Part shown: positions 9,363 through 18,757 of the stretch, one piece after another | Numbering within the stretch: position 1 is the first letter of the stretch | Layout: every line of letters begins with the position of its first letter | Source of the DNA: CAITWF01 sp038231575 | GTDB taxonomy: Bacteria > Verrucomicrobiota > Verrucomicrobiia > Opitutales > Opitutaceae | DNA: 64,000 nucleotides | NCBI GenBank assembly: GCA_038231575.1 | Contig: JBBRLB010000012.1 | Location: 6,272-70,271 of the forward strand | Direction of reading: 5' to 3' | Notes under the pieces: generated by a model | What the model saw: the letters and a program-made list of their open reading frames with translations, nothing else | What the model was told of the DNA's origin: nothing | Databases searched by the model: none | Position numbers and translations under genes: made by a program

Positions 9363-10427
9363 GTGCCCCGCCCCAAGAAGATCTCCCAGACCCAGCTCGC
9401 GCGCGAGCTCGGCATCTCCCAAGCCCTCGTCTCCCTCACGCTCAACGGCCGCAAACAGGGCATCAACACCGAGACCTACGACCGCATCTGGGCGCACGCG
9501 GTCAAGCGCGGCTACCGGCCGAAAGGCATGCACCTCGCCGCGTCGCCCGCCGCGAAACCACGCCAGGTCGGCATCATCCTCCGGGCGCCGCTCCGCCTCA
9601 ACACGCCCTCGATTTATTTCGGCCACGTGCAGCACGGCCTGCACACCGCGCTCGAGGTGCGCGACGTCCGCGCGATTTTCATCGGCGCGGAAGATCAACT
9701 CGACGCTGGGAAACTGCGCCGGGCCTTCGTCAACGGCCATGACTTCCACGGCATCGTCCTGATCGGCGAGGTCGCGCGGCCGTTCCTCGATCGCCTGCGG
9801 AAAATCGGCCTGCCGATCGTCGCGGTCTCGGCGCGTTACCCGGGACTGTGTCATTCCGTGCTCGGCAACGAGCCGCAAGCCCTCGAGTCGCTCGTCCAGC
9901 ATCTCGTCGAACTCGGCCACCGGCGCATCGGCTGGATCGGGGGCAACATCGGGCTGGGCCGCCACGAAGCCCGGTTCCAAGCGTTGCAAGCCGCACTCGC
10001 GCGCGCCGGTCTGGAACTCGACCCGCGCTACTGCATCAAACGCCAGGAAGCCGATCGCGCGGAGGGCGTCGAGGCCGCGCACGAAGTGTTGAAGGACGCC
10101 CAGCGCGCCGATTTTCCCACGACCTTTGTCTGCTACAATACGTCGATGGCCGACGGCATGTTGAAGGCGCTCCTGCGCGAGGGCTGGCGCGTGCCGCGGG
10201 AACTCAGCATCGCCAGCGCCGACGTCTCGCCCATCGCCACCGAGGGCACGCCGCGTATCACTGCGGCCGGCTCCAATCCCCAGAAACTCGGCGAGGCCGC
10301 CGCGCGCCTCGTCGTCGACGGCACGGCCGCCGACGATGGCTTCACCGATCTCATGCTGCCCGCCCAGCTCTTCGTCGGCGATACGACGGGCCCGGCGCGC
10401 AAAGAAAAGCCAGCGATCAAAGACTGA
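9363..10427 (+). CDS. LacI-family transcriptional regulator
   Basis: 354 residues, start GTG. The N-terminal helix-turn-helix (QLARELGISQALVSLTLNGR, residues ~9-30, with RGYRP hinge entry at ~55) is LacI-like, followed by a periplasmic-binding-protein-like sensor domain (VGIILRAPLRL, LVQHLVELGHRRIGWIGG at ~180, FVCYNTSMADGMLKAL at ~255). It probably senses a sugar or sugar derivative imported by the symporter encoded next and represses this locus. The inverted repeat just upstream suggests autoregulation. Ligand unknown. Confidence 0.9.
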   Translation: MPRPKKISQTQLARELGISQALVSLTLNGRKQGINTETYDRIWAHAVKRGYRPKGMHLAASPAAKPRQVGIILRAPLRLNTPSIYFGHVQHGLHTALEVRDVRAIFIGAEDQLDAGKLRRAFVNGHDFHGIVLIGEVARPFLDRLRKIGLPIVAVSARYPGLCHSVLGNEPQALESLVQHLVELGHRRIGWIGGNIGLGRHEARFQALQAALARAGLELDPRYCIKRQEADRAEGVEAAHEVLKDAQRADFPTTFVCYNTSMADGMLKALLREGWRVPRELSIASADVSPIATEGTPRITAAGSNPQKLGEAAARLVVDGTAADDGFTDLMLPAQLFVGDTTGPARKEKPAIKD

Positions 10428-10564
10428 CGTCGCGCGGCGGGAAATCCTCGCGCTCGAAAATGTTCGCGCCGTGTTCCGGCCCCCCTCGCCGGTTTTCCCT
10501 TTTGCCACCGGTCTCGTCTCCCGCCCTTCGTCCTTCACCCCACCCCGTCTTTCCGCTTGGCATC

Positions 10565-10576
10565 TGATAATTATTA
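10565..10576. promoter_or_regulatory. Candidate LacI-type site TGATAATTATTA before the symporter
   Basis: A near-palindromic AT-rich 12-mer, 28 nt upstream of the symporter ATG. It contains AATTATTA, the arm of the inverted repeat in front of the lacI-type gene, and the identical 12-mer is found at 29455-29466. Confidence 0.45.
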
Positions 10577-10604
10577 GGCTCGTCTCTTTCTCCCGCCCCG
10601 CCCC

Positions 10605-12386
10605 ATGACCCCCTACGACTACGCCGTCCTGGTCTTTTATTTCGGGTTCATGCTGACGATCAGCTGGGTGTTCCGGCGGTTCGTGACCAACGTCAGCGAC
10701 TATTTCCGGGGCGGCGGCAAGGCCCTCTGGTGGATGGTCGGCGGCTCGGCGTTCATGATGTCGTTCAGCGCGTGGACGCTCACCGCCGCCGCGAGCCAGG
10801 CCTACGGCCGCGGCTGGCCCATCATCGCAATCTACGTGGCGAACTCGCTCGGCTTCCTCCTCAACGCGCTCTACATGGCACCGAAATTCCGGCAGATGCG
10901 CGTCGTCACGGGCATCGAGGCCGTGCGGCTGCGTTTCTCGAAGGCCAATGAACAGGTCTTCACCTGGCTGCAGCTCCCGCTCGGCACGCTGCAATCCACG
11001 CTGCACCTCAACGCCGTCGCGGTGTTTTTCTCGGCCGTCTTCGGCCTCGATCTTTCACTCACAATGATCGCGCTCGGCGTGCTCGTGCTCACGATCGCGC
11101 TGCTCGGCGGCAGTTGGGCGGTAATCGCGGGCGACTTCATTCAGATGCTCATCCTGATGCCGGTGTGCCTCACGATCACCGTGCTCGCGATCGCGCGGCT
11201 CGGGGGCTTGGGCGGTTTCGCCGCGGCGCTCCCGGCCGGCCATCTCGATTTCGGCGCGCTCTTCAGCAAGGATTTCCTCGCGCTGTGGTGCGTCGCGATG
11301 CTGCTCAAGCAGGTGATCAGCACGAACAACCTCCTCGACGCGAACCGCTACCTCAGCGTGAAGGACAGCCGCCACGCCCGCTGGGCCGGCTTTCTCGGCA
11401 GCGGCCTCTATCTCCTCGGCATCGTGATCTGGTTCGTGCCGCCGATGGCCGCACGCGCGTTGTTCCCCGATTTGCATGCGCAGTTTCCCAATCTCGAGCA
11501 CCCGGAGGAAGCCGCCTTCATCGCGATCGCGCGAGCCGTCGCGCCCATTGGCATGATGGGACTGCTCGTGAGCGGGATTTTTGCCGCGACGATGTCAGCG
11601 ATGGACGCCGGCCTCAACAAGAGCGCGGGCATCTTCATCAAGAATTTTTATCAGCCGGTCGTGAAGCCCGGCGCCGCCGACAAGCACCTGCTCAAGGCCG
11701 GCAAGATCGTCACGCTCGTCCTCGGCATCATCATTATCTGCGTCGCGCTGCGTCTGAGCCATCTGAAGCAGCTCGGACTGTTCCTGCTGATGCAGCGCGT
11801 GAGCATCCTGATCGGCGTCCCGATCACTGTGCCCCTCGTGCTGGCATTGGTCGTCCGCCGCACGCCGCCGTGGTCGGGCTGGAGCACCGTGCTGGTCGGC
11901 TTCATGGGCTCGCTGCTCATCGATCTTTATCTGCCGCCGGGCTGGGCAGCGCAGACGTTCGCGCACGGCCGCGTGCTGACCGCGGAAACCCAGGAATACT
12001 GGCGCCAAGGCATCCAGCTCCTCGGCAACGTGGCGCTCGGCACGGGCTGGTTTTTGTTCACCACGCTTTTCTGGAAAAACACGCCTGAGGCCAAACGCGC
12101 CGACATCGAGAAATTCCTCGTCCGCCTCGACACGCCGATCGACTTCGCCGCCGAGGAAGGCGCGCACAACGCCAACGACGCGCGCCAGTCTGCCGCCGTC
12201 GGCTGGCTGTGTGTCGCCTACGGTTCGTTCGTCATTCTCCTTTCACTCATTCCCGGCAACACGCTCACCGGCCGCTGCGCGTTTCTCGGCTGCGGCGGGC
12301 TCGTCGCCGGCATCGGCACCCTGCTGATCATCACCGGCCGGCGCACCGCCGCTCGCGCCGCGCAATTGGCGGCGAGTTCGTCATGA
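10605..12386 (+). CDS. Sodium:solute symporter (SSS family)
   Basis: 593 residues, start ATG. A polytopic inner-membrane protein of SSS length with about 13-14 hydrophobic helices. The N-terminal segment DYAVLVFYFGFMLTISWVF is followed by SDYFRGGGKALWWMVGGSAFMMSFSAWTLTAAA, a typical SSS TM1-TM2 region. It presumably imports a sugar or uronate with sodium. Its position after lacI and before sugar-phosphate isomerase and dehydrogenase genes fits uptake of the locus substrate. The stop overlaps the next start (ATGA), so it is translationally coupled to the isomerase gene. Confidence 0.9.
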   Translation: MTPYDYAVLVFYFGFMLTISWVFRRFVTNVSDYFRGGGKALWWMVGGSAFMMSFSAWTLTAAASQAYGRGWPIIAIYVANSLGFLLNALYMAPKFRQMRVVTGIEAVRLRFSKANEQVFTWLQLPLGTLQSTLHLNAVAVFFSAVFGLDLSLTMIALGVLVLTIALLGGSWAVIAGDFIQMLILMPVCLTITVLAIARLGGLGGFAAALPAGHLDFGALFSKDFLALWCVAMLLKQVISTNNLLDANRYLSVKDSRHARWAGFLGSGLYLLGIVIWFVPPMAARALFPDLHAQFPNLEHPEEAAFIAIARAVAPIGMMGLLVSGIFAATMSAMDAGLNKSAGIFIKNFYQPVVKPGAADKHLLKAGKIVTLVLGIIIICVALRLSHLKQLGLFLLMQRVSILIGVPITVPLVLALVVRRTPPWSGWSTVLVGFMGSLLIDLYLPPGWAAQTFAHGRVLTAETQEYWRQGIQLLGNVALGTGWFLFTTLFWKNTPEAKRADIEKFLVRLDTPIDFAAEEGAHNANDARQSAAVGWLCVAYGSFVILLSLIPGNTLTGRCAFLGCGGLVAGIGTLLIITGRRTAARAAQLAASSS

Positions 12387-13501
12387 GCGTGCGCGGAAAA
12401 ATCCTGCTGCTGCCGCCGACCCGCGTGTGGCGGACTTATCCCGGCGGTCGCACGCTCGACACGCTCGCTGGCGCCGCCGCGCCGGCCGACACGCATCTGT
12501 CCGAGGATTGGATCGCATCCACCACACGGGCGGTGAACCGTGGCCGCGAACATCTCACCGAGGGCCTCTCCCGGGTGTGCATCGGCCACGACGCCACCCC
12601 CCACGATTTCGCCGCGCTGCTCGCGAGCGATCCGGAATATTTCCTCGGCGCCCCGCACGCGAAAAAATACGGAGCGTCGCCGCACCTGCTCGTGAAATTT
12701 TTGGACAGCGGCACCCGGCTGCATTTCCAGGTTCATCCCACGCGCGAGTTCGCCCAAAAATTTTTCGCCTCGCCCAGCGGCAAAACCGAGGCCTACCACG
12801 TGCTCGCCGTCCGCGACGGCGGGCCGGGCGCTCCGTCGCGCGGCCAGTCCGAAGCCACCGGCTATATCTACGTCGGCTTCCAACGCCCGCCCTCGCGCGC
12901 TGCGCTGCGCCGGATGATCGAGGCGCAGGACATCGCCGGGCTCGAAGCGTGCTTCGACAAGATTCCCGTTTGCCCCGGCGACACGTTCATCATCCCGGGC
13001 GGCACGCCGCACGCGCTCGGCGCGGGCGTGTTCATGGTCGAGATCCAGGAGCCCAGCGATCTGGTGGTGCGCTTCGAGTTCGAGCGGGCGGGTTATGTGC
13101 TGCCCGAGTCGGCGCGCTTCATGGAGCGCGGACTCGATTTCTGCCTCGACGTTTTCAACCTCGCCCCGCTCACCGCCGCCGATCTCGAGGCCCGCGTGCG
13201 CTGCCGTCCGAGACGCCTGCGCGAACTCGGCCCCGGCTCCTGGCAGGACGAATTGATCGGCGCGGCCCAAACCGACCGGTTTCGCGTGACCAAGACGCAC
13301 CTCGCCGGCCCAGTGGTTAAGGATGAAACCACCTGCGCCATCGCCATCGTCACCGCCGGGAACGTGACTGTAGAAACCGGCGGCGAAACGCACCGGCTCA
13401 ATCCCTACGACAAAGTCTTCCTTCCAGCCGGGCTCGGCCGCGCGACGTTCACTCCCACGCCCACCGCCGAAATTCTCGAGTGCCACCCGCCCGCCGCTTG
13501 A
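12383..13501 (+). CDS. manA: Class I mannose-6-phosphate isomerase-like protein
   Basis: 372 residues from ATG at 12383, which overlaps the symporter stop by 4 nt. The open frame extends upstream inside the symporter gene but is not used. It starts LLPPTRVWRTYPGGRTLD and carries cupin metal-site motifs: LHFQVHPTREFA (about residue 113) and GKTEAYHVL, then GGTPHALGAGVFMVEIQEPSD near residue 215, as in type I phosphomannose isomerases. It would interconvert mannose-6-P or a related aldose and fructose-6-P. The catabolic context suggests it acts on the imported sugar. Substrate could differ from mannose. Confidence 0.8.
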   Translation: MSVRGKILLLPPTRVWRTYPGGRTLDTLAGAAAPADTHLSEDWIASTTRAVNRGREHLTEGLSRVCIGHDATPHDFAALLASDPEYFLGAPHAKKYGASPHLLVKFLDSGTRLHFQVHPTREFAQKFFASPSGKTEAYHVLAVRDGGPGAPSRGQSEATGYIYVGFQRPPSRAALRRMIEAQDIAGLEACFDKIPVCPGDTFIIPGGTPHALGAGVFMVEIQEPSDLVVRFEFERAGYVLPESARFMERGLDFCLDVFNLAPLTAADLEARVRCRPRRLRELGPGSWQDELIGAAQTDRFRVTKTHLAGPVVKDETTCAIAIVTAGNVTVETGGETHRLNPYDKVFLPAGLGRATFTPTPTAEILECHPPAA

Positions 13502-13531
13502 TCCACCGCCTGCTTCCGCGCGCCACCTCCG

Positions 13532-14542
13532 ATGCCTCATCCCGCCTCCCTCCTCGCTGTCCTCACGCCGACGGAAGTCCGCGAATTTTTTCCCGAGCCG
13601 CTGCTCGGCCAGGTGCGCGCGCTCGCCCCGGAGTTTCGGCTCATCGATCCGCTCACAATCAACGAGACGGCTTTCCTCCGTGAGCTGGCCGCGATCAATC
13701 CGGAGGTGCTGCTCGGCTGCTGGAAAACACCGCTCCTGCCCGCCGCGCTGCCGCCGCGCCTGCGCTACGTCTGCTATATCACCGGCTCGGTAAAACGGCT
13801 CGTCACGCGCCCCCACCTCGAGCGCGGCCTCCTCGTCACGAACTGGGGCGGCTCGATCAGCCGCACCGTCGCGGAGTGCGCGCTCTTCCACATGATCGCC
13901 TGCCTGCGCAACGCCTCGCACTGGGCCGTCGCGATGCACCAGCCCGGCGTCGCCGCGTGGAAAAACGGCTTGTCCGACGCACGCTCGCTCTTTGGCCGCA
14001 GCGTCGGCATCCACGGCTTCGGTCCGGTCGCACGCGAACTCATCGCGCTGCTCAAGCCGTGGGGCTGCCCCATCACGGTCTTCGCCCCCGACGCCACCGC
14101 CGATCTCGCGCGGGCACACGGCGTCGAGCGCGCGGCGTCGCTCGAGACGCTCTTCGCCGAAAACCAAATCATCGTCGAACTCGCGCCGCTCATTCCCGCC
14201 ACCACCGGCATCATCGACGAGAAAATGCTCCGCCTCATCCGGCCCGGCGGCGTGTTCGTCAACGTCGGCCGCGGCGCCGTCGTCGACGAGACCGCGTTGC
14301 TCACGGTCGCGCGCGAGGGGAAAATCGCGATCGGCCTCGACGTCTACACGGAGGAGCCGCTTCCGGCCGCCAGCGGCTTCCGCGGACTGCCGAATGTCAG
14401 CCTCACGCCGCACATCGCCGGCCCGACGATCGATCGCTATGCTGACGCTGGCGCTTTCGCCGTGAAAAATCTCCGGGCATATTCCGAGGACCGCCCCCTT
14501 GAGGCCGTCATCACACCCGACGTCTACGACTTCTCGACCTGA
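13532..14542 (+). CDS. D-isomer-specific 2-hydroxyacid dehydrogenase
   Basis: 336 residues, ATG start, 30 nt after the isomerase gene. The NAD-binding domain shows SVGIHGFGPVAREL (about residue 156) and VNVGRGAVVDETALL (~246). The catalytic triad is visible as Arg in NVGRG, Glu in LDVYTEEPLP and His in LTPHIAG (~291). The family reduces or oxidises 2-hydroxy acids (phosphoglycerate, glyoxylate, hydroxypyruvate). Here a role in breakdown of a sugar acid is more likely than serine biosynthesis, judging by the neighbours; this is inference. Confidence 0.85.
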   Translation: MPHPASLLAVLTPTEVREFFPEPLLGQVRALAPEFRLIDPLTINETAFLRELAAINPEVLLGCWKTPLLPAALPPRLRYVCYITGSVKRLVTRPHLERGLLVTNWGGSISRTVAECALFHMIACLRNASHWAVAMHQPGVAAWKNGLSDARSLFGRSVGIHGFGPVARELIALLKPWGCPITVFAPDATADLARAHGVERAASLETLFAENQIIVELAPLIPATTGIIDEKMLRLIRPGGVFVNVGRGAVVDETALLTVAREGKIAIGLDVYTEEPLPAASGFRGLPNVSLTPHIAGPTIDRYADAGAFAVKNLRAYSEDRPLEAVITPDVYDFST

Positions 14543-14594
14543 CCTTTGTCATCGCGAGCCCGCTGTCGGCGCCCGCGGCCATCCATCCAGTCTC

Positions 14595-16484
14595 ATGCCC
14601 GTCCCCGAAACTTACCGCCACTGGCAGCTCGCGGCGAAAAATCTGCTCACGCCGCTCGCGGCGCTCATGCGTCCCGGTGCCGCGGACCTCCCCCTCGCCG
14701 GCCCCGCCAGCGATCACGACGCGCAGGCGGACCGGCTTGAGAGTTTCGCGCGTCCCCTGACGCTCGCGGCATTTTTCCTGCAAAGCGAACCGCACCCCGA
14801 CGACGCCGTGTTCCGTGAAAAAATCGCCGCGTGGTTCCGCGCCGGCCTCGTCGCCGGCAGCGATCCGAAATCGCCGCAGTATTGGGGCCCCGATGCCAGT
14901 TATCACCAGCACCACGTCGAGATGGGCCTCATGTCGATCGCGCTGCAGATCGCCGCGCACGAGGTGTGGACGCCACTCACCACCGCGCAAAAAGATCAGG
15001 TGGCGCGCTGGTTCGCGACGTGCCGCGGTGGTGGCATCGTCAACAACAACCACCTCTTCATGTCGGTCCACATTCTCGAGTTTCTCGGGAAGCACGGCTA
15101 CGCCCACCGCACCGATCGCGCCGTCATCACGACGCACCTGAATCAACTCGAGACGATGCACCGCGGCGGCGGCTGGTTCGAAGACGGCATCAACCAGGCC
15201 TACGATCACTACAACGCCTACGCGTTTCATTTCTACGGTCTCTGGTGGGCGCGGCTTCACGGCGCGAGCGATGCCGCTCGCGCGACCCGCTGGCGCGACT
15301 GGGGGAAGCTTTTCGTCCGCGACTACCAACATTTCTTCGCCGCGAGCGGCGAGCACTCCGCCTTCGGTCGCTCGATCTGCTACCGCTTCAACTGTCTGAA
15401 TGTGTTCGGCCTCGCGCTCGCGGAGAACGCCACTGAGCTGGCGCCCGGCATGTTGCGCCGGCTCTGCACGCGCAACCTCGACTTCTTCCTGTCGCGCCCC
15501 ATCACGCAGGAGCAGGGCTGCCTCAACGCCGGCTTCACCGATCGCTTCGACAAGATCATCGAGCCCTACTCGTGCGCCGCGTCGCCGTATTGGGCCGCGA
15601 AAGGATTTTCGCCGCTGCTGCTGCCGTCGTCGCACGCGTTTTGGAACGCGCCGGAAGAACCGTTGCCCGCGGAAAAGCCCGGCGGTTTCGTGCACGTGAT
15701 GCGCGCCCCCGGTCTAATCACGCGCAGCATGCCGGGCGGCGAAATCGAAATCCTCAACGGCGGCTCGATGGTCGGCAACACCCAGCTCCGTTACGGCGCG
15801 TGGAAATGGAGCAAGCTGAGCTACCGCACGAGCGTCCACTTCACTTACGCGTTTCCCGAGATCACCCATTTTTCCTGCGACAGCGCCCTCATCGCCCAGG
15901 TCGACGACGGCCGGCTCTTCGGCCGCCACTCCACCGTCGCGGTCGAGATGGATGAGACGCACCTCGGCTACAGCTACAATGTCGGCTCGAAAGTCGGCCA
16001 GGCGAATACCGGCGTCGAGACGTTTATCTTCTGGCGCGCCGGCTGGCTCCTTCAAGTCCACCTCGTCGATCCGCGCCAGCCGGTCGTGCTGCGCGTCGGC
16101 GGCTTCGCGCTGCCGCTCACCGAGCCGCACGTCCTCCGCGCCGATCCGGGACCGGTGCTCTCCGCGTTTTCCTCAGATCATCAGCGCGGCACGGTGCTGC
16201 AGCCGCTGCGCGGTTTCACCGCGCAGGAATGGGACACCCGGCTCGACGACACCACCGAGCGTCGCCATGTCGCCGCGCCGTATCACGCGACCCCCATCGC
16301 GAAGTCCGCGCGCGTCGATACGACCGTCACCCTCGCCGCACTCGTTTGGGCCGGCGCCGATCAAAGCGAATCCTCGCCGTGGAAAATCACGTCGGGCTCC
16401 GTCGGCGCCTGGAAACTCACGCACGCCAAACTTGGCCGCTGGGAGATCTCGCACTGGTCGCTCCCCGCCCTTCCTTCCGCATGA
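14595..16484 (+). CDS. DUF2264 family protein
   Basis: 629 residues from ATG at 14595 (sequence MPVPETYRHWQLAAKNLL is the usual DUF2264 opening). No signal peptide is evident, so probably cytoplasmic. Family features: an all-helical N-terminal two thirds with Trp/Tyr/His-rich loops (YWGPDASYHQHHVEMGL, NNNHLFMSVHILEFLG, DHYNAYAFHFYGLWWARLHG), consistent with an (alpha/alpha) toroid, and a beta-rich C-terminal third. Its neighbours in this and similar loci are glycan-degrading enzymes. The precise activity is not established to my knowledge; a hydrolase or lyase acting on an imported oligosaccharide is a guess. Its stop overlaps the heparinase ATG (ATGA). Confidence 0.85.
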   Translation: MPVPETYRHWQLAAKNLLTPLAALMRPGAADLPLAGPASDHDAQADRLESFARPLTLAAFFLQSEPHPDDAVFREKIAAWFRAGLVAGSDPKSPQYWGPDASYHQHHVEMGLMSIALQIAAHEVWTPLTTAQKDQVARWFATCRGGGIVNNNHLFMSVHILEFLGKHGYAHRTDRAVITTHLNQLETMHRGGGWFEDGINQAYDHYNAYAFHFYGLWWARLHGASDAARATRWRDWGKLFVRDYQHFFAASGEHSAFGRSICYRFNCLNVFGLALAENATELAPGMLRRLCTRNLDFFLSRPITQEQGCLNAGFTDRFDKIIEPYSCAASPYWAAKGFSPLLLPSSHAFWNAPEEPLPAEKPGGFVHVMRAPGLITRSMPGGEIEILNGGSMVGNTQLRYGAWKWSKLSYRTSVHFTYAFPEITHFSCDSALIAQVDDGRLFGRHSTVAVEMDETHLGYSYNVGSKVGQANTGVETFIFWRAGWLLQVHLVDPRQPVVLRVGGFALPLTEPHVLRADPGPVLSAFSSDHQRGTVLQPLRGFTAQEWDTRLDDTTERRHVAAPYHATPIAKSARVDTTVTLAALVWAGADQSESSPWKITSGSVGAWKLTHAKLGRWEISHWSLPALPSA

Positions 16485-18757
16485 ACGCCTCGATCCAATG
16501 TAACGTATTACGTTACATCGCCGCGGTGCCGCCCAGGGGAGTTTGTAACGTAATACGTTACATTGTGGGTGCCTTACTTGCGGCGTGGTTGTCTTCGTCC
16601 ACAGCGGTTGCAAAGGACAAGGCACCGCCCGGCTTCTACGCCAATTACACCGGCTTCGCGATCGCCGCCGCGCCCGTGCTGCCCGCGCGTGAGACTCATC
16701 CTTCGCTGTGGTTCAAGACGGCGGATATTCCCGCACTGAAAAACAAACTCGCCGCCAATGACTTCGCGCGCGCGCGCTGGGCGGCCATCCTGAAGCTCGC
16801 CGACCTCACGGCTGCACTGCCCGACGCACCCGCCGCCACTGACAAAGTCGAAACCATCCACAAATACTACGGCGCCGTGTCGATCGCCGCCCGCGCCCAT
16901 GCGCTCGTCTCGCTCTTCACGGACGACGCGGCCGGCCGCACCGCGCATCGCGCCCGCGCGATCGAACTCCTGCTCCGCGCCTATGACGGCCCAATCTTCC
17001 AGCTCGATTCGAAAGTCCAAGGCAGCGCGGTGGACGAAATCTACCGCGGCTCATGGCTGCAGAACTACGCGCACGCCTACGATTGCATCCAGTCCACGCT
17101 CGACCGCGACCTCGACGATAAAATCCGCGTGCGCCTCGTGCTCGAAGCCGAATGCGTTTACGAAAACCTCTACGCCTGGACGCCCGACAGTCCCCACAAT
17201 CATCTTTCAAAACCGGCGTGGGGCCTCGGCTCGATGGCGCTCGCGCTGCCGACGCATCCGCACGCGAAAGCGTGGCTCGCGCGCGCCATCGAGGCGGGCA
17301 ACAAAAACACCCGCTACTTTTTCAGCGGCGACGGCATTTACCGCGAGGGCAGCCACTATCTGATGTTCTCGCTCACGAACTTTCTGCCGTTTCTCTATCA
17401 CTATCGCAACGTGTCCGGCGTCGACGCGTTTCCCGCGTTTCAACCCGCGTTCGAAAACATGATCGAGGCACGCAACAGCCACGGCTGGCTCCCGAACATT
17501 GAGGACTCCTACATCCGCCCCACGCCGACCCACCTCGCCGCGGCCGCGTATCGCACCGCCCGCACCCGTCTTCACTCGTCCGCACCGCTCGCCGAGATTC
17601 TCGCGTGGAGCTACGCCACCTGCGATCTGGCGCCGTTTGAAAAGGAGCGCACCGACAGCGGCCTCAACTACACCGGCGCGAGCTGGGACTACCCGCTCGA
17701 GCTGGACGAGCTGCTCACGCACGACGCGTCGATTCACGCGACCGCGCCCGATGCCGCGCCGACGATTTTCCTCGCGGGCGGCCAGTCGTATTTCCGCGAC
17801 AGTTGGACGAAGCGCGCCGCCGGTCAGCGCTACTTGTTGTTTCACGGCGTCGCGATCGCCGACAATCACAACCACGACGATCAGTTGAGTTTTCTCCTCG
17901 AGGCCGAGGGCCAGATGATGTGCTCCGACGCCGGCTACTCGCGCGGCACCTACACCGGCGAAGAACGCACCAAGTGGTATAACACCGCGCCCGCGCACAA
18001 TACGCTCACCTTCGATGGCCAACCCGCCGTCGACGCCGCGCCGAGCGCCACGCCGCCCTCGCTCTTCCACACCGCCGGGCTCGGCCTCGTCGGCGAGGAG
18101 AAGGAGGCGTTCTTCGGCAAAGACGCGACGACCACCTGGCGCCGCGCCCTCTTCTGGATCGCCGGCGACTATTATATTGTGGTGGATCGCGTGCAGGCGC
18201 CACAGCCCGGAAAAATCGCCGCCTACCTTCACGGCGGCCGCGGCACGCTCGCGACCGACGGCGCCCGCCGCACGTGGAATTACTCCGCCGATCGCTATGG
18301 CCCGGCGGCGCAATTGCACAGTTGGATCGCCGCGCCCGGCGCGACTGTCACCGAGAAAAAAGGCGAGCTCACTTACATCAAGGGCGACTTCGCCGAGTTT
18401 CCTTATCTCGAAGTCAACGCCACCGCCGGCACCTGCGCGTGGCTCACCCTGCTCCAGCCGGCCCACGCCGGCGACACCACCGCCTTTACCGCCGAGGACC
18501 GCAGCACCGCCGCCTTCGCGGCGCTCGCGATTAGCGCGGCCGATCATCACTGTCTCGTCGCAGCACAAAGCAAATCCGGCACGCGCCTGAAACTTGACGA
18601 CGTCGAGACCGACGCCGCCTTCGTGCTCGTCCGCCGCGATTTGACCGGCCGCGTGCTCGCGTTTTCCGTGCTCGATGGCACTTCGCTTTCCGTGAGTGGT
18701 CGTGAGATCTGGCGCGCCACCCAGCCACAGAGCGCCGCCCGCACTCTCTCCCCATGA
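16481..18757 (+). CDS. Heparinase II/III family protein (polysaccharide lyase-like)
   Basis: 758 residues if started at ATG 16481, which overlaps the previous stop (ATGA). A GTG at 16565 would give 730 residues beginning with a hydrophobic signal-like stretch (GALLAAWLSSSTAVA). The first choice would translate both palindromes into the leader peptide. The N-terminal half is an (alpha/alpha) toroid alginate-lyase-like domain (HPSLWFKTADIPALKNKLA, PDSPHNHLSKPAWGLGSMAL, DGIYREGSHYLMFSLTNFLP). The C-terminal half is the beta-sandwich heparinase II/III domain with NHNHDDQLSF and APAHNTLTFDG. It should depolymerise an acidic polysaccharide or oligosaccharide by beta-elimination, outside the cytoplasm if the signal is real. 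The stop overlaps the esterase start by 4 nt. Confidence 0.85.
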   Translation: MNASIQCNVLRYIAAVPPRGVCNVIRYIVGALLAAWLSSSTAVAKDKAPPGFYANYTGFAIAAAPVLPARETHPSLWFKTADIPALKNKLAANDFARARWAAILKLADLTAALPDAPAATDKVETIHKYYGAVSIAARAHALVSLFTDDAAGRTAHRARAIELLLRAYDGPIFQLDSKVQGSAVDEIYRGSWLQNYAHAYDCIQSTLDRDLDDKIRVRLVLEAECVYENLYAWTPDSPHNHLSKPAWGLGSMALALPTHPHAKAWLARAIEAGNKNTRYFFSGDGIYREGSHYLMFSLTNFLPFLYHYRNVSGVDAFPAFQPAFENMIEARNSHGWLPNIEDSYIRPTPTHLAAAAYRTARTRLHSSAPLAEILAWSYATCDLAPFEKERTDSGLNYTGASWDYPLELDELLTHDASIHATAPDAAPTIFLAGGQSYFRDSWTKRAAGQRYLLFHGVAIADNHNHDDQLSFLLEAEGQMMCSDAGYSRGTYTGEERTKWYNTAPAHNTLTFDGQPAVDAAPSATPPSLFHTAGLGLVGEEKEAFFGKDATTTWRRALFWIAGDYYIVVDRVQAPQPGKIAAYLHGGRGTLATDGARRTWNYSADRYGPAAQLHSWIAAPGATVTEKKGELTYIKGDFAEFPYLEVNATAGTCAWLTLLQPAHAGDTTAFTAEDRSTAAFAALAISAADHHCLVAAQSKSGTRLKLDDVETDAAFVLVRRDLTGRVLAFSVLDGTSLSVSGREIWRATQPQSAARTLSP
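16499..16517. promoter_or_regulatory. 19-bp perfect palindrome, copy 3 (candidate operator)
   Basis: TGTAACGTATTACGTTACA, identical arms to the copies at 7.4 and 7.8 kb with the central base read on the other strand. It lies within the first codons of the heparinase gene if the ATG at 16481 is used. Confidence 0.6.
16544..16562. promoter_or_regulatory. 19-bp perfect palindrome, copy 4 (candidate operator)
   Basis: TGTAACGTAATACGTTACA, 45 nt centre to centre from copy 3 and ending 2 nt before the alternative GTG start (16565) of the heparinase gene. Tandem spacing of about four helical turns would place two bound dimers roughly on the same face. Confidence 0.6.

Noticed and set aside
14499..14594. 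Earlier start for the DUF2264 gene
   Set aside because: The added residues overlap the dehydrogenase end and lack family similarity; ATG 14595 matches the usual N-terminus.
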